From CAXPZW01 sp049594615 (GTDB lineage Bacteria > Bacteroidota > Bacteroidia > Flavobacteriales_D > Sanyastnellaceae), in contig JBMYJR010000050.1 in the NCBI GenBank assembly GCA_049594615.1, positions 1-23,533 on the forward strand: 23,533 nucleotides of DNA, written 5' to 3'. Of the stretch, positions 1 through 8,945 are shown one piece after another. Every line of letters starts with the position of its first letter. Position 1 is the first letter of the stretch. A program made the translations under genes and the position numbers. The notes under the pieces were generated by a model, which saw only the letters and a list, made by a program, of their open reading frames with translations, was not told the origin of the DNA and did no database searches.

Positions 1-1
1 A

Positions 2-70
2 CGCTTGACCGCGGATGGGGAGTCTCCTATCTTAGAAGAATTGGACAATGATGGCCTATTCATAAGATAA
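2..70 (+). CDS. possible 3' end of an upstream gene (partial, uncertain)
   Basis: Reading from base 2 gives 22 residues (RLTADGESPILEELDNDGLF, then IR) and a TAA at 68-70. The composition is plausible for a protein C-terminus. A second plus frame from base 1 is also open until a TGA at 49-51, so the choice of frame is not secure. No function can be assigned. The remainder of 1-150 is more AT-rich than the window average. It holds a 10-base palindrome CTGCCGGCAG at 122-131 and nothing else I can name. It may separate this tail from the converging purF gene. Confidence 0.25.
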   Translation, partial: RLTADGESPILEELDNDGLFIR

Positions 71-150
71 AACTACGGTTCTTTTGGAATCAAGGTCCTG
101 TGTTCCCAATTCGCCGTCAACCTGCCGGCAGTGTCTGGCTTCTTACTCAT

Positions 151-2043
151 TCAGTACGCCCGCTCATTGCGTCCTTCCATGTAGTAGATGTAGGCGCGGT
201 TGACCACTTTGTTGCCGCCCGGGGTGGGATAGTTCCCCGTGAAATACCAATCTCCAGTATGGCCGGGAACGGCTTCGTGCAGGCCTTCTACAGTTTGGTA
301 GATAATCTGTACTTCTGCTTGGATGCCATCGGGGCGAAGCAGCTCAGAAATCTTGGCGTTTATTTCTTCGGTAGTGAAAGGTGCATAGACCTCTTGCACA
401 TAGTTCTTCACCTGCTCTTTGGGCGCATGTTCCTGATCCTTGCACTTTCTGTAGATCATGTCCATCTGGTCCTTCGTGCCTCGATCAGCGTGCAAGGCTG
501 CAGCAGCCTGAAAGGCGATGAAGTCCCCCATCTTGGCCATGTCGATGCCGTAGCAATCGGGATAGCGGATTTGCGGGGCAGAGGACACCACCACAATTTT
601 CTTGGGGCCCAAACGGTCCAAGATGCGCAGGATGGATTTCTTCAATGTGGTGCCACGCACGATGGAATCGTCGATCATCACCAGGGTGTCGACGCCCGGA
701 TTGACCGTACCATAGGTGATGTCGTACACGCTGGCCACCATGTCATCACGGTCGGAATCCTGGGTGATGAAGGTGCGCTGCTTGGCGTCCTTGATGGCTA
801 CCTTTTCGATGCGCAAGCGTTGGGTAAGCAAGCGTTCGATCTCTTCGGCAGAGGCCTTGCCACCCAGCTCTTGGATGCGTGCGATTTTACGGCGGTTGTG
901 TTCGTTTTCGATCTCCTTGATCAGCCCATAGAAGGAAGTTTCTGCAGTGTTTGGGATGAAGGAGAAGACTGCGTTGTCCAAATCTTGGTCAATGGCCTCC
1001 ATGATCAACGGCACCAAGTTGGCGCCAAGCGCCATGCGCTCGCGGTAAATGTCTTTGTCGTTGCTGCGCGAGAAGTAGATGCGCTCAAACGAGCACGACT
1101 TTTTCTCTTCGGGCTTGCGGATTTCCTCCAAGCTGGTGCGGCCGTCGGCTTTGATGATGAAGGCATGGCCCGGAGGCAACTCCTGCACCGCTTCAGGTTC
1201 GAGGTTAAAGGCGGTTTGGATCACGGGGCGCTCGGATGCCACTACGGCCACCTCGTCGTCTTCGTAGTAGAAGGCCGGGCGGATGCCGTTGGGGTCGCGC
1301 AGCACAAACGCATCGCCGTGACCGAGCATCCCGCCAATGGCATAGCCGCCGTCCCAGTGCTGGGCGCTGCGTTTGAGGATGTTGCCCACGTTGAGTTCGT
1401 GGTGGATTTTCTCAGAGATCTTGACATTGCTGTACCCCAGCAAGTTGTACTTGTCAAACACTTCCTGATTTTCCACATCAAGAAAGTGACCGATCTTTTC
1501 CAACACGGTCACCGTATCGGCCTTTTCCTTGGGGTGCTGGCCGAGTTCGATGAGGGTCTCGAAGAGCTCGTCTACGTTGGTCATGTTGAAGTTACCGGCC
1601 ACCACCAAGTTGCGGCTCATCCAGTTGTTCTGTCGCAAGAAGGGGTGACATTGCTCTATGCCGTTGCCGCCGTAAGTGCCATAGCGCAGGTGGCCCAGGA
1701 AGACTTCCCCGGTGAAGCCGTGGTTCTTTTTGAGCCACGCAGGATCGCCTTTTTCAACCTCGTGCAAGTCTTTGAAGCGCAAGGTGACCTTTTCAAACAG
1801 GTCTTTGATGGGGTTGGGGGCGTTGGAGCGCTGGCGCGAGATGTAGCGGTTGCCGGGCTCGACATCCAGCTTGATGTTGGCCAGACCGGCTCCGTCTTGG
1901 CCGCGGTTGACCTGCTTGCTCATGAGCAGGTACATTTTTCCGAGAGCATAGAAACTGGTTCCGTATTTCTCTCGGTAGTGCTGCAGGGGCTTCTTGAGTC
2001 GAAGAAGCGCTATCCCGCATTCGTGCTTGATGGCATCACTCAT
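151..2043 (-). CDS. purF: amidophosphoribosyltransferase (glutamine PRPP amidotransferase), long Bacteroidota type
   Basis: Catalyses the first committed step of purine synthesis: PRPP plus glutamine gives 5-phosphoribosylamine. The 630-residue protein starts with eight residues before CGIALL. Cys9 is therefore the expected N-terminal nucleophile after propeptide removal (class II glutamine amidotransferase). Typical motifs are visible: RGQDGAG (47-53), GHLRYGTYGG (117-126), NFNMTN (151-156), RDPNGIRP (249-256), CSFERIYFSRSND (317-329) and the PRPP loop LVMIDDSIVRGTT (454-466). It is longer than the roughly 500-residue E. coli enzyme. Extra sequence includes a charged, probably helical segment around 372-430 and a long C-terminal tail. 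The ATG at 2043 is preceded, 25 bases upstream, by a TACCTTTG box, so the gene may have its own promoter although the ACC deaminase homologue lies just upstream on the same strand (52-base gap). The family assignment is firm. Isolated naming of paralogues in this phylum varies, so the symbol is slightly less certain. Confidence 0.93.
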   Translation of the reverse strand: MSDAIKHECGIALLRLKKPLQHYREKYGTSFYALGKMYLLMSKQVNRGQDGAGLANIKLDVEPGNRYISRQRSNAPNPIKDLFEKVTLRFKDLHEVEKGDPAWLKKNHGFTGEVFLGHLRYGTYGGNGIEQCHPFLRQNNWMSRNLVVAGNFNMTNVDELFETLIELGQHPKEKADTVTVLEKIGHFLDVENQEVFDKYNLLGYSNVKISEKIHHELNVGNILKRSAQHWDGGYAIGGMLGHGDAFVLRDPNGIRPAFYYEDDEVAVVASERPVIQTAFNLEPEAVQELPPGHAFIIKADGRTSLEEIRKPEEKKSCSFERIYFSRSNDKDIYRERMALGANLVPLIMEAIDQDLDNAVFSFIPNTAETSFYGLIKEIENEHNRRKIARIQELGGKASAEEIERLLTQRLRIEKVAIKDAKQRTFITQDSDRDDMVASVYDITYGTVNPGVDTLVMIDDSIVRGTTLKKSILRILDRLGPKKIVVVSSAPQIRYPDCYGIDMAKMGDFIAFQAAAALHADRGTKDQMDMIYRKCKDQEHAPKEQVKNYVQEVYAPFTTEEINAKISELLRPDGIQAEVQIIYQTVEGLHEAVPGHTGDWYFTGNYPTPGGNKVVNRAYIYYMEGRNERAY

Positions 2044-2068
2044 GCGAACACTCCGCTGATTAGGTCCG

Positions 2069-2076
2069 CAAAGGTA
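2069..2076 (-). promoter_or_regulatory. putative -7 box of the purF promoter (TACCTTTG)
   Basis: The minus strand reads TACCTTTG here, an exact fit to the Bacteroidota -7 consensus TAnnTTTG. It lies 25 bases before the purF ATG, in the short gap after the upstream minus-strand gene. I see no convincing TTTG at about -33. Confidence 0.45.
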
Positions 2077-2095
2077 GGGCTTTTTTAAGGTGGAC

Positions 2096-3052
2096 TCAGT
2101 CGTTCACCCCTCTTGGGTAAACCGCCTCACCAAGGGCGTGTTCCAGCCCGCGCAGGCCCTGCAATCCTCCAGTGTGTACCACCAGTGGAGTACCTGTCAA
2201 ACGGCCTTCACGTAAAGCCTCAATGACCGTCCAAACCAGCTTGGCGGTGTACACGTGGTCCAACTTCACCCCGGTTTGGGTGTAGAAATCCCGCATGAAG
2301 CCCAACAGCTGTCCATCGGTTTTGGCAAAGCCATCGCGGTGGGCCGGCGTCAAAGAAAGGTGTGCCATCACGTCGTCTACCAACTCTTGGTCTAGCAGCG
2401 ACCAATAGAGCTGGGCATGCACCGCGCCACGCAACCCGTCGCCGCCTTTGACCACCGGAAAACCCCAGACGGTTTGTCCCGGTCGGCGACCAAGTAACAG
2501 GCCTGCGGCCGTAGCACCTGTGCCCATGGCGACGCAAACGTCAGTATAGCTGTCGTGTGCTTCCCTCAAGATTTCCATGCATCCCTGGATGCCCAGGAAG
2601 TTGCTCCCACCCTCGGGTACAATGTGCACCCGTCCGTGCACATCGCGCAGGTGTGCCTTGAAGTAGTCGGTGTTCTTCTCGGCGTACTCGGCGCGCGATA
2701 GGTAGTGGAGTTCCATGCCCAAGTCCGTGCAGTCTTGCAAAGTGGCGGTCAGGGGAGCGGGTGCCGTCCCACGCACCATGCCAATGGCGCCGATGCCGGC
2801 TGCTTTGCATGCCGCGGCAGTCGCCAACAGGTGGTTGCTCCATGGGCCACCAAAGGTGAGCACAGCTCGGTCACCGCGCTGGCGGGCCTTTTCCAGGTTG
2901 TAGACCAACTTGCGCCACTTGTTGCCGCCGTATGCCGGATGGGTCAAATCCTCACGCAGCAGATGCAGTTCACGGCCAGGGATACCCCAGAATTCCAAGG
3001 ATATTGGGGTGATTTTTACCGAATCAACAGGCAACATTTGATGGGTGGACAT
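2096..3052 (-). CDS. PLP-dependent 1-aminocyclopropane-1-carboxylate deaminase / D-cysteine desulfhydrase family protein
   Basis: A fold-type II PLP enzyme of about 318 residues in the ACC deaminase / D-cysteine desulfhydrase family. Members break down small amino acids such as ACC or D-cysteine to a keto acid and ammonia, but the substrate cannot be read from sequence alone. Visible motifs, counted from the ATG at 3052, are GGNKWRKL with the probable PLP lysine at K45, then GGPWSNHLLATAAA, VPEGGSNFLGIQG and the glycine-rich phosphate loop AMGTGATAAG. The longest reading frame begins at a TTG (3076), which I consider too far upstream. The ATG at 3052 or the next at 3037 fits better because conserved sequence begins only at about ITPISLEFWG. 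Its 5' end faces the DUF5522 gene. A 52-base gap separates its stop from purF on the same strand, so co-transcription is possible. Confidence 0.82.
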   Translation of the reverse strand: MSTHQMLPVDSVKITPISLEFWGIPGRELHLLREDLTHPAYGGNKWRKLVYNLEKARQRGDRAVLTFGGPWSNHLLATAAACKAAGIGAIGMVRGTAPAPLTATLQDCTDLGMELHYLSRAEYAEKNTDYFKAHLRDVHGRVHIVPEGGSNFLGIQGCMEILREAHDSYTDVCVAMGTGATAAGLLLGRRPGQTVWGFPVVKGGDGLRGAVHAQLYWSLLDQELVDDVMAHLSLTPAHRDGFAKTDGQLLGFMRDFYTQTGVKLDHVYTAKLVWTVIEALREGRLTGTPLVVHTGGLQGLRGLEHALGEAVYPRGVND

Positions 3053-3115
3053 TGTTTGAGTGATCGAACGGTACAAAGGACTGAACTTTGCACCGCAAAC
3101 AAAAGCGCACCCAGG

Positions 3116-3289
3116 ATGAGCCTATTTAGCAAATCCAACTCCCTTGAGCCGGAGGATTATTACATGAGCGAGGAGGGGTACATTGTATTCACCGAAGCCT
3201 ACCACCTCAAGCGAGGCTATTGCTGCCAGAGCGGCTGTAAGCACTGTCCATTCGGATTTGACAAAAGCACCGGAAAGGTGAAGAAGTAA
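3116..3289 (+). CDS. DUF5522 family small Cys-rich protein
   Basis: A 57-residue protein that starts at the ATG at 3116 inside a longer, non-coding-looking reading frame. Its core SEEGYIVFTEAYHLKRGYCC continues directly into QSGCKHCPFGF. This is the signature of the DUF5522 family as I know it: an acidic/aromatic start, HLKRGYCC, then CxxxCxxC-type spacing. The four cysteines (36, 37, 41, 44) and His43 suggest a metal or Fe-S site, which is inference. The family has no established function that I can cite. It lies divergent from the ACC deaminase homologue and 36 bases before hutU on the same strand, so the two could share a transcript. An AGG directly before the ATG is the only hint of a ribosome binding site. 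Confidence 0.8.
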   Translation: MSLFSKSNSLEPEDYYMSEEGYIVFTEAYHLKRGYCCQSGCKHCPFGFDKSTGKVKK

Positions 3290-3313
3290 ACGCGCTGCCG
3301 CCCCCAACTCTTA

Positions 3314-3321
3314 TAACTTCG
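3314..3321 (+). promoter_or_regulatory. putative -7 box just before hutU (TAACTTCG)
   Basis: TAACTTCG differs from TAnnTTTG by one base and ends four bases before the hutU ATG. That spacing would place the transcription start at or next to the start codon. The same near-match form (TAGATTCG) occurs before the large outer membrane protein gene at 17847. Confidence 0.3.
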
Positions 3322-3325
3322 CTGC

Positions 3326-5365
<2,040 letters not shown>

Positions 5366-5400
5366 GTTCTGCACCACATCTCACTTAGAAGCGTTCTGCA

Positions 5401-5449
5401 TTCTTGTGCCTGCTTTCCTGCGCTATCAGAGCTCTCAGGAACACAAGAA
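5401..5449. repeat. inverted repeat between hutU and tetR
   Basis: TTCTTGTGCCTG (5401-5412) is mirrored by CAGGAACACAAGAA (5436-5449). The outer eight bases pair perfectly, followed by a two-base bulge and four more pairs, around a loop of about 23 bases. It sits 36 bases after the hutU stop and 54 bases before the tetR ATG. It could be a hutU transcript-end hairpin (no strong T-run follows) or a binding site for the TetR protein. Sequence alone does not decide. Confidence 0.5.
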
Positions 5450-5490
5450 ACATTTTAACACTCATTTCGTTTCCGGATGTAAGATGGGCG

Positions 5491-5498
5491 TATCTTTG
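5491..5498 (+). promoter_or_regulatory. putative -7 box of the tetR-efflux operon (TATCTTTG)
   Basis: TATCTTTG matches TAnnTTTG exactly and ends five bases before the tetR ATG. A weak TTTC at 5470-5473 lies 17 bases upstream. The expected transcription start falls on or beside the ATG, so the mRNA may be leaderless. The inverted repeat at 5401-5449 lies just upstream. Confidence 0.5.
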
Positions 5499-5503
5499 CG
5501 GCC

Positions 5504-6142
5504 ATGAACGAACGCGAAGAAGAAATTCTGAACGGAGCGTGCGCCGTCTTCATGAAGTACGGCATCAAGAGCGTAAACATGGACGATGTGGCCAAGAACC
5601 TCCGCATTTCCAAGAAGACGCTGTACAAGTACGTTTCCGACAAGCGCGACCTGATCACCCGCTGTTTTGATCTCGTACACAGTCAGGAAGAAAAAGCCAT
5701 CACGCAGATCTGTGCGCGAGGCCTGAACGCCATCGACGAGATGTTCGAGATTTCGCATTTCGCAGTGGGCATGCTGCAGGGGCTTCACCCCTCCATCCAC
5801 TTTGACATGGAGAAGTACTACCCCGAGGTGTGGAAAGACATGGTGAACAAACGCGACACCCAGGTCTACTCCTGCATGCACGCCAACATGGTCAAAGGCA
5901 TGGAAGAAGGCCTCTACCGCGACAACCTCAAACCCGAAATCCTCGCCAAGATTTACATCACCAAACTCGATGCGGTGTTTGACGGCGAGATCTTTCCCCC
6001 CGACCAAGTCTCTTTTGCCGAGGTGTATATGGAACTCTTCCGCTACCACATCCGCGGCATCGCCAGTGAAAAAGGCATCGCCTATTTAGTGGAGAAAATG
6101 GCCAAAGAATCAAGAACCAACGCTACCAAACCAAACCTATGA
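5504..6142 (+). CDS. TetR/AcrR family transcriptional regulator of the efflux operon
   Basis: A 212-residue TetR-type regulator. The N-terminal helix-turn-helix lies at about residues 8-51, with recognition-helix region MDDVAKNLRISKKTLYKYV (26-44). This is the usual TetR pattern of a DNA-binding head followed by an all-helical ligand/dimer domain. The remaining 160 residues give no ligand clue. Its TGA overlaps the ATG of the following TolC gene (ATGA at 6139-6142), so it is the first gene of the four-gene export operon. By family precedent it probably represses that operon, itself included, until a toxic or signalling molecule binds. The ATG at 5504 directly follows a good -7 box, which supports the start. 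Confidence 0.92.
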   Translation: MNEREEEILNGACAVFMKYGIKSVNMDDVAKNLRISKKTLYKYVSDKRDLITRCFDLVHSQEEKAITQICARGLNAIDEMFEISHFAVGMLQGLHPSIHFDMEKYYPEVWKDMVNKRDTQVYSCMHANMVKGMEEGLYRDNLKPEILAKIYITKLDAVFDGEIFPPDQVSFAEVYMELFRYHIRGIASEKGIAYLVEKMAKESRTNATKPNL

Positions 6143-7530
6143 AACGCTTAATGCTCATGTTGCTGGCCTTGCCAGCCCTGGCCCAAGCCCAGACACCGAC
6201 CTCGGTGTCGTTGGCCCAGGCACAGCAGTACGCTGTGGAACACAGCTTCGCGGTCCGCGGTGCTCAGCTTGATGCTGAATCCGCCGCACGCCGCGTGAAA
6301 GAACTCACCGCCATTGGCCTCCCACAAGTCAGCGGGTCGATGGAGTACCAAAACTTCATCGACATTCCTGTCCAAGTGGCTCCGGCCGACGCGTTTGGCT
6401 TACCGCCTTACCTGAACCAGTTTCTGTTTGACGTGTCCCAAGAAACCGGCGTCGACTTGAACGCTCCCCAAGTGGACCCGAACGCCGTCACCGAACTGCA
6501 ATTTGGTACGCCCCAAAACATGAGTGCGGGTATACAAGTGACCCAACTGGTGTTTGACGGCAGCTACTTTGTAGGCCTGCAAGCCGCCAAGCTGAGCGCA
6601 ACGCTCTCGCAGGACGTCATCACCAAAAGCGAAAAAGACACCCGCGACGAGGTGGCCGAGGCCTACTATACGGTGCTCATTGCCGAGCGTAACGTAGAAA
6701 TCCTCACCGATAGCCGCGAACTGCTGGCCGAGAGCACCGCAGAAACTGAAGCCCTCGTAGAAGCCGGATTTGCCGAGCAACAGGACCTGGACCAACTCCA
6801 GCTCAACGTGGCCGACCTCGACACCCGCATTGCCTACGCGCAGCAACAGGTGGACGTTGCCAAAAAGCTGCTCAAGTTCCAAATGGGACTCGACCTGGAA
6901 GCACCCCTGACCCTGACTGACAAGCTGGACAACTTGATTTCCGAGGACATGAGCATGCTCAGCCTCAACTTCAAGCCCGAGAGCACTATAGAGTACCAAT
7001 TGCAAGAAACCGTTGTGGACCTGCAACGGCTCAACGTGAAGAACGAGCGCATGAAGGGGTACCCGCAGATTGCCGGGTTCTACACCTACCAGCAAAACGC
7101 CTTCCGCGACGAGTTCAGCTTCTTGGATTTTGACCAAAGCTGGTACCCCACTCAACTGTGGGGCCTGCAAATGAACGTGCCGATTTTTGGCAGCTTCCAA
7201 GGCAAGCACCGCATCGCCCAAGCGGACGTGGAACTGCGCAAAGCCCAAGTGGACCTTGAACAAGTGTCCGAAGGCGCCGCACTCGAAAACGCCACCGCGC
7301 GCAACGAGTACGCCTACGCACTGAGCAACTACCAGAACCAATCCCGCAGCGTGGAGCTCGCCCAGCGCATCTTCAAGACCACGCGCATCAAATACAACGA
7401 AGGTTTGGCCACCAGCTTTGAGCTGACCCAAGCCGACAACCAACTCCTCAGCGCTCAGGGGAACTACGTGAGCGCCATGCTTCAATTGCTGAACGCCCGA
7501 ACGCGTTTGGCCCGCAGCTTCAACCAATAA
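6139..7530 (+). CDS. TolC family outer membrane efflux protein
   Basis: Outer membrane channel of a tripartite export pump. It has 463 residues with a signal peptide (KR then a hydrophobic stretch ending ALAQA, cleavage likely near residue 17) and two copies of the outer-membrane-efflux helical/barrel unit. The second copy ends in the typical GLATSFELTQADNQLLSAQG region followed by a helix with alternating Leu/Asn/Arg. A long polar segment around 75-125, before the first helical hairpin, is richer in Asp/Pro/Gln than in E. coli TolC. The gene begins within the tetR stop codon and ends 17 bases before the membrane-fusion protein gene. The partner genes fix its role better than its own sequence, and the substrate is unknown. 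Confidence 0.93.
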   Translation: MKRLMLMLLALPALAQAQTPTSVSLAQAQQYAVEHSFAVRGAQLDAESAARRVKELTAIGLPQVSGSMEYQNFIDIPVQVAPADAFGLPPYLNQFLFDVSQETGVDLNAPQVDPNAVTELQFGTPQNMSAGIQVTQLVFDGSYFVGLQAAKLSATLSQDVITKSEKDTRDEVAEAYYTVLIAERNVEILTDSRELLAESTAETEALVEAGFAEQQDLDQLQLNVADLDTRIAYAQQQVDVAKKLLKFQMGLDLEAPLTLTDKLDNLISEDMSMLSLNFKPESTIEYQLQETVVDLQRLNVKNERMKGYPQIAGFYTYQQNAFRDEFSFLDFDQSWYPTQLWGLQMNVPIFGSFQGKHRIAQADVELRKAQVDLEQVSEGAALENATARNEYAYALSNYQNQSRSVELAQRIFKTTRIKYNEGLATSFELTQADNQLLSAQGNYVSAMLQLLNARTRLARSFNQ

Positions 7531-7547
7531 CACCGATCCTCTCAAAT

Positions 7548-8933
7548 ATGAACCGCATTGCCTTAATCTTCGCCGTAGTGGTGCTCGCAGCGTGCAGCGC
7601 CCCAACCGGCCCGGCCGAACTGGATCCCGCCCAACTCCAAGCGGGTCTCGACCGACTCGACTCTCTGGACCAGCAAACCTGGTCGGCCTTCAACGCTCAA
7701 TTTGCCGAGCGTGAGCAGGCCATGTTCGACCAGCAAAAGGCCCTTCAGGCCATGGACCGCCGCTCGAAGGAGTACCAAAACGCCAAGAAGGAACTCGCCG
7801 ACACCAAGCGCACACTGATCGAAGAGGAAATGGACTTCCTCAACGCACGCAAAGCCGCCATGAAACGAGTGTCCGACAAGCTGGCCGCTATGCTCGGTAA
7901 GATGGACGAGAAACTCATCGAAATCGACACCACCCGCTTGACCCCTGAGGTGAGCTACGTGGCTGTGGGCACCCAGGTGTTCAAAGATTACTTCCGCGTG
8001 CAGGGTAACCTGGAAGCTGAGAAGAATGCCCTGGTGTTCCCCGAGTACCAAGGCGTAATCAAGAGCATCCCGGTGCGTGAAGGCCAGCGCGTGAGCAAAG
8101 ACCAAGCCTTGATGGTGATCGACACCGAGATTGTGGCCAAGCAAATTGCAGAGGTGGAAACCAGCCTGGCGCTCGCCGAAGACCTCTACATCCGCCAAAA
8201 GAACCTCTGGGACCAAAACATCGGTTCTGAAGTGCAGTACCTCGAGGCCAAAAACCGCATGGAATCGCTCGAGAACAGCCTCGCCACACTCAAAGAGCAA
8301 CGCAGCAAGGGCACCGTGCGTGCGCCGTTTGCCGGCGTACTCGACGAAATCACTCCCAAGGTGGGCGAGATGGCCTCTCCTGGGATGCCAGTGGCACGCG
8401 TGGTGAACCTCGATGACCTCTACGTACAAGCCGACGTGTCTGAAAAGCACTTTGGCCAAGTACAGGTCAACGACGAAGTGCTGGTGAATGTGCAAGGCGT
8501 CAACGGCGGCGAGCCTATTGCTGCTCACGTAAGCCGCGTGGGTGCTTACATCAAGCCCGACAACCGCACCTTTAGCGTGCGCGTGGACTTTGACCAAAAG
8601 CGCACCGACCTCATCCCCAACCTGGTGACCGAGCTGTTGGTGAACGAATTCAGCACCGACTCTGCATCTGTAGTATTGCCTGCCGACATGGTCCTGGAGA
8701 ACGCCTCCGGCGACAACTACGTGTGGGTGTTGGAGGAAACGCCCAACCCCGAGCGTCACCGTGTGGTGCGCCGCATCATCCAAACCGGCCCCTCTTACAA
8801 CGACATGACCCTGATTGTGAGCGGCCTTCAAGCCGGTGAGCACATCATCGACCGCGGCGTACGCAAAGTGAAAAACGGCGACCTGGTGAAGGTCATGAAC
8901 GACGAAGAACCTGTTGCGGTAAGCGCACGCTAA
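7548..8933 (+). CDS. RND efflux membrane-fusion (periplasmic adaptor) lipoprotein with extra N-terminal coiled coil
   Basis: Adaptor that joins the inner-membrane RND pump to the TolC channel. The 461-residue protein has a lipoprotein signal ending VLAAC, so Cys16 should be lipidated and anchor it to a membrane. Residues about 25-125 form an unusual charged, heptad-like helical region before the standard adaptor fold. The first lipoyl half is at about 159-192 (PEYQGVIKSIPVREGQRVSK), the helical hairpin at about 193-252, the second lipoyl half at about 255-285 (GTVRAPFAGVLDEITPKVGE), then the beta-barrel and membrane-proximal domains. Twelve bases separate its stop from the pump gene. The assignment to the HlyD/AcrA superfamily is firm. 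The role of the extra coiled coil is not known to me. Confidence 0.93.
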   Translation: MNRIALIFAVVVLAACSAPTGPAELDPAQLQAGLDRLDSLDQQTWSAFNAQFAEREQAMFDQQKALQAMDRRSKEYQNAKKELADTKRTLIEEEMDFLNARKAAMKRVSDKLAAMLGKMDEKLIEIDTTRLTPEVSYVAVGTQVFKDYFRVQGNLEAEKNALVFPEYQGVIKSIPVREGQRVSKDQALMVIDTEIVAKQIAEVETSLALAEDLYIRQKNLWDQNIGSEVQYLEAKNRMESLENSLATLKEQRSKGTVRAPFAGVLDEITPKVGEMASPGMPVARVVNLDDLYVQADVSEKHFGQVQVNDEVLVNVQGVNGGEPIAAHVSRVGAYIKPDNRTFSVRVDFDQKRTDLIPNLVTELLVNEFSTDSASVVLPADMVLENASGDNYVWVLEETPNPERHRVVRRIIQTGPSYNDMTLIVSGLQAGEHIIDRGVRKVKNGDLVKVMNDEEPVAVSAR

Positions 8934-8945
8934 TCCGGACCTCCC

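Noticed and set aside
122..131. Palindrome CTGCCGGCAG as a purF terminator
   Set aside because: The stem is only five bases with no loop and no T-run on the minus strand. It is more likely chance in GC-rich sequence.
100..2088. 662-codon plus-strand frame opposite purF
   Set aside because: It mirrors the codon structure of the well-supported purF gene, its product is a His/Val/Leu-rich string without recognisable motifs, and it extends past both ends of purF only by chance.
2705..3115. N-terminal extension of the DUF5522 frame
   Set aside because: It overlaps the ACC deaminase gene in antisense and lacks any family similarity. The recognisable protein begins at 3116.
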